A stretch of 64,000 nucleotides of DNA, taken from NCBI GenBank assembly GCA_023159155.1, contig JAJNNX010000012.1:310001-374000 (forward strand). Direction: 5' to 3'. Shown piece after piece: positions 11,758 through 23,811 of the stretch. The first letter of the stretch is position 1, and every line of letters starts with the position of its first letter. Source of the DNA: Ustulina deusta (lineage: Eukaryota > Ascomycota > Sordariomycetes > Xylariales > Xylariaceae). The position numbers were made by a program, and so were the translations under genes. The notes under the pieces were generated by a model, which was not told the origin of the DNA, did not search any database, and saw nothing but the letters and a program-made list of their open reading frames with translations.

Positions 11758-12844
11758 ATGACCGAGACCGCCCGTGTTCGGTTTCTTCAATGGAGCTCAC
11801 TGTACGAGAAGGAACGCCCTTTTCAAATTTTTACGGACCTTGTCCCAGAGTCCAAAGACCAAAGGAAGACGAACCTCGTCTGGGACGAGAGACAGATTGA
11901 GGTTCGAGACTTCAGGGCCCATGCCGATCAATTTCAGCTTGATACTCATGGTTTTGCTACATGCCGTCTTCCAGGATTCCGCGAGCTTCTGGACCGAGAC
12001 ACTATCACAGAGCAGTACTTACCTGCAGTTCAGGACATGCTTCAATCTCAGCTTCAAGATGTCGGCACGGTGTTTGTGTACGATTGGCGAGTAAGGTGGA
12101 CTACCTACAACAATCTAGCGTTGGAGCCTGTGCTTACTTATCCGTGGAAGATTCGAAATAGTCGCCCCGAGACAACAGATAAGAGAATCAACTTCAGTGA
12201 CCAGACTCAACCGCTACTTCCTAGTAACTATGCTCATATTGACGTTGGACCCGTTTCTATCCTTCAGCGTATTCAAAATAGCTTTCCAGCCAGTGCAACC
12301 GATATCATACGCCAACGCATCAGAGCCGTCAAGTAAGTCCAACCAATATGTGGCCAGTGTGAAACCATCCTTGTTAACACGCATTGCCACTATCTAGTGT
12401 GTGGAAGCCATTATGCAACCCCGTTGAGGAGTGGGCGCTAGCGGTTTGTGACGGAACTACGGTTAAGCCTGAAGATCTCGTGGAGACAGACTCAGTCCGA
12501 CAAGGTAGTGTTAGCACAAACTACTATGCTAAATACGCACCAGAGCAGATGTGGTACTATTTGCGACATCAATCCCCCGAGGAGGCGCTGATATTCAAGC
12601 ACTTTGACTCTAAACCCAGTGTACGGGCACCATGTAAGAGGGGGCTCAGACTTCAACACTAATTAACGGATTGCTAATTAAGGTAGATGCCCTGCATGCT
12701 AGCATCAGACAGGACGTACCGGTGGGCACAACGCCAAGGCAGAGCATCGAGGTCCGAACATTGGTATTCTCCGAGAAGTTTGAACATGAAGGGGGAAATC
12801 TGAGTGGAGATTTAAGGACAAAGCATGCATCTCGCTGGCCGTAA
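11758..12844 (+). CDS. CmcJ/AsaB-like (GA4 desaturase family) oxygenase
   Basis: Three exons, 11758-12332, 12398-12633 and 12687-12844, give 322 residues. The joins produce INVWKPLCNPVEEWALAVCD-type continuity and an in-frame C-terminus with SIEVRTLVF. The landmarks are the family's: RFLQWSSLYEKERPF near the N-terminus, VYDWRVR in the middle, NYAHIDVGPVSIL with an HxD pair, NVWKPL followed by PVEEW/LAVCD, QMWYYLRHQSPEEALIFKHFDS, and a terminal Arg-containing strand. CmcJ, AsaB and related proteins are Fe(II)/2-oxoglutarate-type hydroxylases or desaturases common in fungal metabolite clusters. The HxD and the late Arg fit that fold, but iron binding is inferred. The substrate is unknown. The promoter is shared with the repeat-peptide gene, and an MFS pump lies just downstream. 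Confidence 0.82.
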
Positions 12845-14055
12845 AAAAGGCACTAGCGTGATGCGTCTCCCGCCTAGAGACTTACCGGTCAGGTCATTAT
12901 CCGACTACGATGGAGAGACTATTGACGAGACCAGTATGACTCAACTGAGACTAAGAGGCAATAAACCCCAGACCACTTTCCAGATCCCCTCTTTGTAAGC
13001 GATACCTAGACATAACCCTAGAGAATCCGCCGAAATATAGCATCTCTGTCTCGCAACAGGCTATAGTGTACAACAGCTGTACCGGTACTGCATCCACATT
13101 CAGGGCGGTGAGAACATGCTTGAGTGCACAAGCCTTTTTTCGACTGCCGGTATTCGAGAATGAACACCCACCGCCACATAAGCCACACCCGGTGACCAAA
13201 GGCTTGGCTTGCTTCTTGCCAAGTGATCTGTTGACCTACCTACTTGGGTAGGTACTTAACGTGAGTGTGACTGAAAGTTATGCACCGCGCCGATTGGTGC
13301 CAATACGGGACACGAGGGTGGCATTGTTGCTACCATAAATGAGGTCAACAATAAGAGGCGGCACAAATTCCACCGGTCGCTAATATATGGTTAGGTTGAA
13401 GTAGGCACAATACAACCCACCTAGGTAGTGCAACAAGACAGAACCCAGATTCCAGACCTGGCCCACGCATCTAGACCGCATGTTTGCTCTGCCGTCTGTG
13501 CCATCCGTCAGCCAGCATGCAACGCTGTGTGCGCCACGATATTATTACAAGTAGGTAGATGCAAGATAACAACTAGGTCCATTAGTCTAGAAGTCCGCAT
13601 CTATCATATTCAATAGGTCGCATTGCATAGAAACAACAATGTAACCTCTGACCAACAATATCTACTGAGGATGAATGTCCTGATAATATCCCCTTCGTAC
13701 GTGTGGCTGGTATACTAGGGATGACATGTTTAATTTGTACCTCGATTACCAGCGGCCACAGCAGGGGTGCAAATCCTCCAACCACATCAAAGTACCATGC
13801 ATAAACCGTAGCGGGTGCACCATCTTTTAGGCACATTGGGTACAAGAAGTACATATTATTATTATTCATATTGTCGAGAGAAAAAGCAGTAAAGAACAGG
13901 CCACCAATTATCAAAACCTACTCACTTTGTTCTGCCTACGGTACATCCCCTATTGCTTTGTTCACATTACCTATTCACCCCTCTTGGTGACACTTCCACG
14001 CTAATCTCAAGGCTCACGATCCGAGTCTCTCGTCATTCTCTAATGCCAAGATAAC
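12845..14055. other. Intergenic region, about 1.2 kb
   Basis: It lies between the CmcJ-like gene and the MFS gene, both on the plus strand. It holds several TACCTA/TAGGTA motifs (for example 13234-13256). The minus-strand ORF at 13582-13914 (110 residues) has hydrophobic stretches but no family match or splice context, so it was not called a gene. Confidence 0.4.
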
Positions 14056-15623
14056 ATGGAAGTGCCACAAGCGGAAACTGAGGCATTCCCTCATTCAAGC
14101 CTCGAAAAGGGGTCACTATCGGCGGGAGTAGAATGTTTGGATATTGATACAGCACTGGCAGACCAAGTACGTTACTCTTAGTCTGTACTCAAAATCTCAG
14201 TGGCCTAAATGTAATCGAAACTCACTGATGTGCCTAGAGTGTCTGGAGAGCTGCCGACGACCCCCAACGTCCCATGTATTGGCCTCGCCTGAAAAAATGG
14301 ACAGCAACAATGATCATGTCGGCCTTCTCGTTCCTACAACCCCTATCGGAAACCATGCTAGCGCCAGCCGAGAAGACGATTTCGGATGACCTACATATTG
14401 GGCAGGAGTACCAGTGGTTTCTGGTAAATTCATTGATCCTAGTTGGGGTTGGATTGTCTCCGTTACTGTTAGCACCCTTATCTGAAGTGTACGGCCGTAA
14501 ACCTGTCCTCGTCGTTGCCAGCACGATCTTCGTCATCTGGAATGTAGCATGTGGAGCATCGACCACTCTTGGCCAATTGTTGGCCTTTCGACTGCTGTCT
14601 GGATTTGGGGCCAGCGTGGCAGACGCGCTTGCTGGTGGGCTTATGAGCGATCTTTGGAGCACTGAGGAGAGAGGGAGGGCCTTTGCCTTCTACATGGCGG
14701 CCCCCCTTTTAGGACCTGCCCTTGGCCCTATCCTGGGTGCCTTTATTTCCGAGGGCACGAATTGGCGATGGATATTCTGGATCACATCTATTGCATCGGC
14801 TGTCGTGATAGCCGTTGCCATTACTTGCCTACACGAGACATACGAACCCAGACTGGAGCAACTACGGAGGCGTGCAGCTAAGAGCTCGTCAAAATCAACC
14901 ATCTCACCCCAAAGTACAAAGGCTTTTCTCGAGCTTATGAGAACAAACCTGCAGCGGCCCTTTCGTATGTTGGGCACTCAGGTTATCATCCAACTTCTAG
15001 CCGCATATATGGCTCTTTTATACGGGACTATGTTTTTGTTCTTGTTTGTGTACCCTCTTCTTTGGACCGAGAAATACAGGGAGAGTGTGACCATTGGGAG
15101 CTTAAACTACATATCGTTTGCTGCCGGGCTCGTTCTCGGCGTGAACATTGCCGGTCACCTCAACGATTATATCTACCTCAAACTCAAAGCACGCAACAAT
15201 GGGATCGGCCGCCCCGAGTTCCGTGTTCCTCCTATGATTATAGGGACCGCACTTGTACCAATAGGTCTTTTATGGTGGGGGTGGACAGGGCAAGCAAAAC
15301 TTCATTGGATCTTACCCAACATTGGGAGTTTTATACTGGGCACAGGCATTTACGTTTGCTCCGGATGTGTATCGGTTTACACTATCGACACATATAACCG
15401 GTATGCAGCATCGGCTGTGTCTACTAACTTGGTAGCACGAAGCCTAACGGCTGCCTTTTTCCCTTTATTCGCACCTTATTTGTTTGATGCCTTAGGTTTT
15501 GGGCTCGGTACTACTGTACTCGCTGGCGCATTCGCGGTCCTTGGATCGATTGTTGTGTTCACCTTATGGTTCTTTGGTGAAAGGCTTCGGGCTCGCAGTC
15601 CCTATTGCACCGCCGGTTCGTAA
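14056..15623 (+). CDS. MFS multidrug/metabolite efflux transporter (DHA1 type)
   Basis: Exons 14056-14166 and 14238-15623 give 498 residues. The first exon codes a 37-residue acidic, cytosolic N-terminus, and the second begins with VWRAADDPQRPMYWPRLKK, the usual run-up to helix 1. Motif A (LSEVYGRKPVLV) follows helix 2, and the family Pro/Gly-rich helix 5 appears as PLLGPALGPILGAFISEGTNWRWIFW, the 12-helix DHA1 signature (motif C). The last helices end with a short RLRARSP tail. The family exports drugs or metabolites by proton antiport at the plasma membrane. The position between a CmcJ-like oxygenase and a P450 suggests an exporter for a small-molecule product; this is inference from context. 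Confidence 0.88.
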
Positions 15624-16754
15624 GAAAGTCAAGTTTCATCAATTTACCCGTATCGTTGAGTGAAAGGGGTATGACTAGGAGTGAAACAGGTGTTGTTGTT
15701 TAGCTGCTTTACTACAATTCGGCGATTTACTATAGACTATTTAGATACATGAAAATATTCCGTTATGCCAATATATTGAAGTACGCACTCAGTACAAATC
15801 TAAGCATACGCTGCGACCTTCGAGGCAGGTATGCAAGGGAGGCCGGAGGTTTTCCGCGATATATTGTCACGTCATCAATACTGGCACACGAACATATTCA
15901 AGATATTTACATACCTATTTCGTACGCGCCTCACATTTATTTTTTTACTTCTATAAGCTTTAGTCTTGTAGCACACCTATTACAATACTGCTATATATTG
16001 CACCTAACCTTGACAACTTCTCCTCTCGCAACAATTTTCAAGCTTTGAGTAAAAGTTACTGACAATATCGTAGTTATAAACTAGAGTAGGTATAGATATA
16101 TACCGAATATACCTAGGTGCTAGTATTTTTGCCAGTGCGCCATTGTCCTTGGCATGACAGTGATGTAATACCTACTGGACAGTAAATCTTGAATTAGTAA
16201 GGCAAAACTTGCCAATAGGATCCTAAAAATTCCATGTGTGTGGCAGGAACTAATTAATAGTTCCTAATCCAGAGAATTCTAGAGCTTCTAATACTCGTCT
16301 AGAAAAAGCATTAGGCGGTTGCTGATGTGACTATGTCCTCAGCCCAACAAGTAAACAGGCCAGATATATTGTACTATATTAATATATACCTCGCCGATAG
16401 AGCGTTTTATACATGTCCAAGACAAAAGTAGAGTGGTTGGGTGATAAAAGAACCAATAGGTAGTAGAAATAAAAATGTAGATCAGATGGAGTCTTATGCG
16501 TGCAGCTATTGCCAGAAGGCAATATGTGCGGGTGTGCGTCACAGGCCACCCACAGAGATGGACCAACCCAGGGCGAGAGCTACCTGTAAATATTGCCACT
16601 TCGAGCCCCCTACATCATTGGGTTTACCTCTTAGAATAAGGTTCATAGCCTATTCGGACGTTAGACATACTGCCTTCAAGCGTTATCGATTAAACCGGAT
16701 CGTTGTATACGACAGCGAGCCTTTCTGTGGTTTAACGGACTCGTTGCTATTTTG
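15624..16754. other. Intergenic region, AT-rich, convergent 3' ends
   Basis: It lies between the 3' ends of the MFS gene (+) and the P450 gene (-). It is AT-rich with runs of TATATA and CTAGGTGC-like motifs. No coding features were recognised. Confidence 0.45.
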
Positions 16755-19020
16755 CTAAGCAGCCTCGATAAGGCATCGATGGTTTTGAGGGCTTGAGATG
16801 AAATGCAAGGCTTGTTTCATGTCTCTGTTCGTCATGCCCTCGAGGCTAGACATCCGTGAATTGGGGAAAGTCCGGAAGAAGTAAGCCAGTCCCATACGAA
16901 GCTCAATATATGCAAGGTGCATACCAATGCATGCTGGACGGTGTGTTAGTAAATGAATAAAGGAGGGCGGAGATGAATGTGGGAGACAAACTTCTTGAAC
17001 CACCGCCGAATGGCATCATTGAATCTCTCATCGCCTTTGTGGGATTTTCCCATCTCGCAGGAGTATACTATGTATGCATCTAAAGTTAGTCACTGCTGTT
17101 CATCGTAAATAGTATCAAGACCTCCGGGAGCTCGTAATAATAAATGAGTAGATAGAAACCCCCTAATTAGGCACCTAATGCTCCTGAAATCTATTGAAAA
17201 GGGCATAAGAGAGTCCAGCCACAGACCTGATCCGGATTGGGAAACACTTCCGGGTTTCTATGAAGGGTCCAATTCTGTGTGCTGACGGTAATGCCGCCGG
17301 GAAGCCAATATCCAGCAATGTCAGCACCTTCCTTGGGAACATATCGTGGAAGGCGACCGGGGACCACGGGAAAGCAACGTAGACCTTCTGTAATACACTG
17401 GTTTAAGAAAGGCAGGCATTTCAGGTCACCAGCGCCGAAGCCTGCCGGTAGCGTTTCCAGTTCTTTAACTAGCTTATCTCTGAGCTGGGGCTGGTTACAT
17501 AGAGCCCAAGTCAGAAACGTGAGTGTATTAGACGTCGTGCTGAGAGTTTGTTAACAGGAGAGCTAGAAAAGTTTCGGGGTCGCTAAGACCAAATCCCAGA
17601 TAATAAAAAACGGGACACAAAAGCACATAAAAACATACTCGCTACCTGCGATAATAAAAACTTCGGCTTCTAGAAAGAAAGTAGTTAGTAATTAATGGTT
17701 ATTTATAAATAGGATGAGGGGGTGTTTTGAAGTCGAAGACCATAATCATCACGGACGGTGTCAAATCACAGAGAAGTAGCTCACCATGGTTCAATTCAGT
17801 TTCCGTCAAGAAATCCCCGTCGATTGTACTGTCTCGCACCAGCTTACTGAAAAGTACTGTATTCACAACGTTAGCGGTACGGAGGTTGATGCGGTATTTT
17901 TAGAACTGACACGGCCTTCCCCCGTCTTCACTTTCCGTTTCGTCTCTCAGTTTCTGGAGTTTCATGTCCGCATGACTCGTATGCCGGTCTGCGATCGCTT
18001 TCAACGAGCCGTTAAAGCCAGGGAGCGGAATACTGTAAGGCTTTGTTAGAAATGACAGCTGGTGCCAAATATTTGGGGCCTTTTTTGTTCTTCTTGTAGA
18101 CCCTAGTTTTATAAGAACAATATATGGGAGGAGATTGTCTTTCGGGGGGGTTTTTGTTAAAGCGGGAAATGAAATGCTAAAGACATACTGGTATAGAATT
18201 GGCATTAAGAACATAAAATGGGATGATATGCTTGTAGTAAAACCCGCCAACTGAATATCCTTGATATAATTGCTGACCTGTTTCTTTCCATTAGTATAAT
18301 GCGCCACTGGGTGTCGAGAGTTTCCATTACCTTGCCGTTCTCAAGCATATGAAAGGATTCTCCGAAGGTCAACTGCGCAATAACGTCTGCAGTCATGAAC
18401 ATCCACCATTTATGGACATCTACAACCTCTCTCGTTTTCATTTCCTGTCCCATCCTCTCAATGGTCATGTGCACTTTCTCTTCGATCTGCGGTTCCATTG
18501 CCTTCAGGCTGCTCTCAGACATTGGCTGAGATAGCAATTTTCGATGCCGGCGATGAAACTCTATGTCCTGGGTATTAACTAGCGTCTCCCTTTTGTACCC
18601 AACCCCTAGGTAGAAATCTGTCTTCACGAAATCGGCTTTGACACGATGGATTTTCTTGATAGCCGCAATGTCAGATACGTCGACCTGGTTTGGTCCTACT
18701 CGCACCACCGGACCTACGGCAGTATTAATGATGACGATAGTTTCGATAAAACATTGTCAGCTGAACTTACCATACTTCTCATGTAGATGGTCGACATAGA
18801 TAGGGCCCTCCCCCGCAAGAGTTCTAATTGCCAACACAACGTTCGTCCACTTAGTGTACCACGGGCCAGGAATCTTTGCTAGGGGGTCGAAGACCACGTG
18901 ACGAATGATGATCTATGAATGAAAATACGTTAAGCAAAGCGCATTTAGTAGGGGTAGAGATAGCACTACCGCAATGAAAACCGCGGCAAGCGCAATACCG
19001 TCAGTTTGGTTTAACCCCAT
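16755..19020 (-). CDS. Cytochrome P450 monooxygenase
   Basis: Ten minus-strand exons, 19020-18970, 18912-18771, 18713-18331, 18283-18189, 18032-17911, 17856-17785, 17669-17639, 17539-17227, 17067-16992 and 16933-16755, join in phase to 487 residues. An N-terminal membrane helix (ALAAVFIAIIIRHVVFDP) precedes the proline hinge KIPGPW. The I-helix oxygen-activation motif AGSDTTS is assembled across an intron at about 296-302; the K-helix ExxR is EGLR (about 350-353), and the heme loop FGGGSRTCIG places the ligand Cys near 430. The conserved block RKLLSQPMSESSLKAMEP is typical of fungal benzoate-hydroxylase-like/secondary-metabolism P450s. It should be ER-anchored and reductase-dependent. The substrate is unknown. 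Exons 4-6 are the least certain, but consensus branch sites and phase support them, so it appears intact despite stops in the unspliced frame. Confidence 0.85.
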
Positions 19021-20808
19021 GCCGCCGAGATTATGGGAGTCTAAAGAGTTAATAATGGCGGAGAGGTATTCTTCAACTTTTTACAAACAAGTTAATTATT
19101 GTTGAGCTATAGGTTCATTTCCAGGCCATCACAGCTCGCGGGGACTTTGAAGCTTTATAGAATTTTTGGGGATATGCCTGATCACTTCCTGCCCTCGTTC
19201 AACAAGACCATCGGCTTGAGCGGAGTGCGGTCGGCAAGAATATGCATAGCATCATGGATATATCCTACTATCTTCAGATAATTTCAGCTTGTCGATAAAG
19301 GAAAACAGCTGGGTTCGGACAACAGATCGGCTCGTAGCAGGCCGCTCCAAGGATTCTCATGGCTCAAGTTGTACCTTTTCCCGCTTCCACCGATCATTAT
19401 AGGGGGGTTTTAGTGTTATTACAGCATCTGCGGTCGGACCGTGAACGGGGTCGGGCGGACTCCAAGATCCGGTCGGTATAATATGTAGCGTGTATTGTTT
19501 CCCTCTTTTAGAACTTCCGTGTCAACTTACCTTCTTGGCATACGGCATGGTGTGATCTTTCAGCTTCTCTGCCATGTTAAGCATTGCAGATTTTAGTATT
19601 ACTAGATAACTACTTTTAACCGTGCCACACCCTGAAGTTGCGTAAGCCATGACAAAGTCCGATAAATGTAGGGGCGTAGCACGGTTATACCAACCTGTTT
19701 ATAAACGAAGGATAGCCACCAAAGGGGTTTAAAACGTCTTTTCTAATAACAACAACTGTAACACAGTTATAGTTCACTGCTCTGAGCAATATTGTTGCCG
19801 GTTATATTACATATTAAAGTGGGCAGCTGTAAATAATCGTTCACGATAGGTCTCAATGTAACAGTGCCCATATACTAGGAGATAGGCCGAACCTACACTT
19901 CCTAGTATAGTAATCACTATTATCTTTTTGGGGAATCTGTTGATCAAGAGTATAGGAGTAAGGAAATCAATTTTTATTACTGCTCGTGCTCCTGTGTCGT
20001 GATGATTCTAGCTGGTGTCGAGAACAAAGCTCATGGTGTTTTTCCTCCCATACTAGCATAGCCTGAGTGGCTCAAGCACATACTCACCCATGTGACCCAC
20101 TCACACCACTTCAATATATCAGCCCTAACCCCTTCTAATAACTTCGAGTGGCCTCCTGCACATGCAGGGCTTAAGGTTTTTTCAAGGCTTTACACTTCCT
20201 TCATCTAACTTTTCTGATCTCTTAGAGACGGAGCCACCCAGCTCCATGGTTTTATACAGCTGCGGAATTCGAATCTCTTCCATACACATCCAGCTACAGA
20301 CTATACTTTCCTGTCAACACACTGTCAATCTTGGGTCAAGAGATTAGCCCCGCTGTCTATCTTCCCGCCCATCCAAACCAGTAGATCGTCTATCGAGTGA
20401 GTGCTTACAATGCCTACATGAGTGATACCAGCGACTCCGGGAACGATAGCCTGGGGCTGCGATCTGTCGCGTGTTCGTTATATTGGGCGATGACTTCGCG
20501 GATGTAAATTTCAGTCTGACCGAACGTTGTTCATGTGATTAACAATGCTGCGTGTCTGCTAATGTGAAAGCGGATGTTATACGATGGACGTAGCCGTTGA
20601 ATCATGGAAAACATACTTGGTGCTATATCAATAGCCCTAAGTAATGGCCTGATATACAGGATTCGCTTAGAAAGACAACCAAACGTCACCGCCTTCGCGG
20701 GTATATATACTCTCCCGCGCCAGGGACTGGTCCCAGTAGATAGTCTAGTGATTCACCGCTCCCGAGTGCGAGAAGTGGCCGATATTAGAAACATACACTA
20801 TACAGACA
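19021..20808. other. Intergenic region, about 1.8 kb
   Basis: It lies upstream of the P450 and downstream of the SGNH hydrolase (both minus strand). It should hold the P450 promoter. No supported gene, RNA or repeat family was found; small ORFs at 19099-19281, 20162-20347 and 20604-20897 look random. Confidence 0.45.
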
Positions 20809-22246
20809 TTAGGCAATATGAGGCAGCGTCGTCTTCCCGACACCCGATTTCTCCTTGGCTTCCTCACGATCCCGCTCGACGTCACCATCGTCCATGATGC
20901 CATTTTTGACAGGCGCAATAATCCATTTATTGGCGTCAGCCGCAAGGATATCCTGCTTGTAAATCTCGCCCATCATTTCCCAGCCTTGGAAAGTCGGATG
21001 CATCTGATCGGGCTTGATGAATTCTGCGGTGACGCGGCCGGGGAGGCCCTGATCAAAGTGCTGCTCGGATAGAATCAGATGCTTTCCCTCGCGCTCCACG
21101 TCGGCAGCGACTTGTCGGATCTGCGCGTTCATGCTCTTGACACAGCGCTCAAACATCGGATTCGTGCTCGTCACTAGCGTGGACAAAATCACGGTAGCGC
21201 GCGGGGACGCCTCGAATAAGAAGTCAACTAGATCCCGCGTGTAGTCGAAGCCATGGGCCGAGCCCCAGCTCTCTGCTTGGAAGCAGTCGCTCGACCCGGC
21301 GTTGACGATGATCAGATTCGGCTGCATTGCCGGCACGGCCTGCCGAGCCTTTTCGTGCAGGATATGAATCGGGGTCGCGGCGAATGCCTGGACATCGTTG
21401 TCTTTGAACTGGCCGAAGCGGTTCTGTATGTGACCGATAGGTTAGTTCCAGTTACGTGTATTCAATTCCTTGGGAGCCACCGATCGAAATTTGGGAGCGA
21501 ACATACCGTTCCGACGCAGTTGACGGGATTCCCTCGGGACACGAGCCATTCGCGAAGTTGCATACGGTAGGCCGACTGCGGTGGATCGCCCAGCGTCATG
21601 GACGCACCTATAAACATCACACGTAGGGGAACGCCGCCGGCGATAGGCCCCGAGTGTGGCTTTGCGGATTCGGTGCTGGCTGGCTTGACTGTCAATGTGG
21701 CATTCTGCTCGTGCAAGTTTTCCGGTTCGGTTTTGACCGGCTTGACGCCGACCAAGGATGTAGCATCTGGCTCGGGTGATTTTTCTTTTTCGATTTTGGT
21801 GGGTTCGGCGTCAATTGACGCGGTGGGATTTGGCTCTTCGGGTACGTTTTTGTTCCCGTTCTCGTTCTCGATCTTGGTCGGCTTGTTATTACTGGCCTCC
21901 TCTATCACATTGTCGGGGATTCGGTCGTTCTGATCGTTCGGTATACCGTCGATGATGGGCGTTTCAGTCTTATCGTGTGGTATGGGCTCATATCCAAGAG
22001 TTTCAGACGCGCTCGTGAATTGGTTGCGTACGTAGTCGACATCAACTGTACCTGTCCCCCACAGGGCGCCTACGATCGCATCCAAAGTGTGAGTAAGATT
22101 TCACTCTACCTGTTTAGATAGGAGAGGGGGTGGCGTCACATACCGAGTATAAAGAAGACGGTGACAGATACAATGACAACTTTACCTAGTTTTGACAGCT
22201 GCCTCCATTGTGCGCCGAGGCCACCTAATCGTGATTGTATCAACAT
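20809..22246 (-). CDS. Membrane-anchored SGNH/GDSL-type hydrolase
   Basis: Three minus-strand exons, 22246-22144, 22069-21507 and 21423-20809, give 426 residues. A single hydrophobic segment (KVVIVSVTVFFILGALWG, about 22-40) directly after a basic N-terminus predicts a signal anchor with the catalytic domain on the lumenal/outer side. Residues about 60-180 are a low-complexity acidic/Lys/Pro linker containing imperfect repeats (EPTKIEKE, KPVKTEPE). The hydrolase domain then starts with MFIGASMTLGD (block I, nucleophile Ser), includes IVNAGSSDC (block III position) and ends with DQMHPTFQGW, holding the Asp and His of the triad. SGNH enzymes cleave esters, often acetyl groups of carbohydrates; the substrate is not known. 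The intron joins NCVGT to NRFGQFKDND in frame. C-terminal 40 residues are hydrophilic. Confidence 0.83.
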
Positions 22247-22769
22247 GACGTATTAAGAGTTTTCACTTCATCGTTGAAAGTTTTAAGAATCACCAGAGCC
22301 CCAGAAAATATGCTCTTCGGGGTTTGGGGAGGAAACTGCCAAGATGCTAGGATGCTAAGGCCTAGATATGAACATTGCGTCAGATCCCAGGATGTTCCCT
22401 GTCGACTAAACTGATGTGGGGAGTAGGGTATACACTAGACTAGTAACTACCTAGTTTTGCAGCCAAGCAAACTAGAAGATGCGATGGACTTAACTCTTTT
22501 TATAATGAAAGAGACCTGATGAGCCCGCACGCAAACTCCAATAGCAGCAACTCGCTACATAATCCTGCTAAAGGACTTGTTATGCTATGTAGAAACTGTC
22601 TTTAAAAGTATCCTATTACGCACAGATCTGGATAGATATAAACAACCGTTGTGCCGAGGCTGGCATGAATATTTAGGTCGTTGAGACTTGTGACTTAGGT
22701 TTCTTAGAAAGGTATGTGTATCGGTTGATATTCATCAATACTCCTTTCGCCCTATAGCCACCTTTCATA
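22247..22769. other. Intergenic region, about 0.5 kb
   Basis: Promoter side of the SGNH hydrolase and 3' side of the next minus-strand gene. Nothing else was recognised. Confidence 0.4.
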
Positions 22770-23548
22770 TCATGACTTATATACCAGTTCTCTTTCCTGA
22801 GTCCACATCATTTCTTTGAATGTATTGCCTCTAAAACGGCCAAAACGTGTGTCGTACGTTGGAACCTTGAAACACCAATTTGATGCCCAGCGGGTGTGGT
22901 GCGCACCTGGAAGCTGCTGCTGGATCCTTTGTCGATCTGCAAGAAGGACATGGTAGGCTTGGATAATCTCACCTACCCAACTAAAGTATGCAGGAGCATA
23001 TCTTATGACCCTGATCACTACAGAGAGAGCCAATTCGAGATAATCCAATTGCGTAAAACCACTGTTCATCCGACCGGTATCAAGGACTTGGTTATAGAAT
23101 TCACTTGGGAGGGTGGGATATGATTCCGTCTCTCCACTCATCGCGAGGTTAATGGCGTTCCTATGACCGGCGGCGGCGGCCTCTCGACTGGGATACGCTG
23201 AATATGTCCAGTTTGTGCGACTAGTACTCCTCTCCAATCCTGCTGTCCTAATAGGAATTGCTGCCATCATGAGTAATCCTACCACCTCATCCTTAGCAAC
23301 TTGTGACCGGAGGAATCTCGGGTCCGAAAAAAGAGAGCAGGGGAGGAGGGTATTGGAAGAGCACTAAGAATTTGCGTACCGATAGAGTGAATGACCCACT
23401 GCGAGCTTAAGTCACGGTTGTGTTGTGGCATATATGCTAGGAATACAGTCCGGTCTTCACTCCAATTGACGATATGAACTAGTTCTATCGCTATTCTACT
23501 GCATTTAATCTCGTCTCTCTTGGCGAAGGCGTCCGCAAAATCATGCAT
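22770..23548 (-). CDS. Hypothetical protein (unrecognised); may be the 3' part of the neighbouring HExxH gene
   Basis: Two minus-strand exons, 23548-23380 and 23299-22770, give 232 residues. I do not recognise the family. The first exon reads MHDFADAFAKRDEIKCSRIAIELVHIVNWSEDRTV; the join gives IVAKDEVVGLLMMAAIPIRTAGLERS, and the rest is a soluble, mixed helical sequence (LELALSVVIRVIRYAPAYFSWVGEIIQ), with no signal peptide or metal motif. The gene sits 263 nt downstream of, and on the same strand as, the HExxH gene. That gene's last visible exon ends in a good donor-like GTAAGT that also encodes its stop, so the two could be one longer gene joined by an unresolved exon. Treat the start ATG as provisional. 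Confidence 0.4.
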
Positions 23549-23811
23549 TTTAATAATGTAATGTATGAAGGACCACTTTGGTAAGTAGAATTAGCTATTA
23601 TAGAACATAATAGAACATACCGGAGTGAGGACCGGGGTTTCTGGAGACATCATGACATACCGGGGATGATTTCCACTGTGGCAAATTTTATTAATAAATT
23701 ATGTCCAATGCTAATTAGGAGAAGGGCCGTAGTGGATTTAACCAAACAAGCACTTGCTGTGCAGCTCGAGGGCTAAACAAAGAGGGCCAGGTATAACAGA
23801 GTAATAGTTAT

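Noticed and set aside
13582..13914. Minus-strand ORF of 110 codons with hydrophobic segments
   Set aside because: No family resemblance, no clear promoter, in a stop-rich intergenic stretch.
16755..18307. P450 as a pseudogene because of stops in the unspliced frame
   Set aside because: Each stop falls in an intron with GT..AG ends and consistent phase, and all catalytic motifs are rebuilt.
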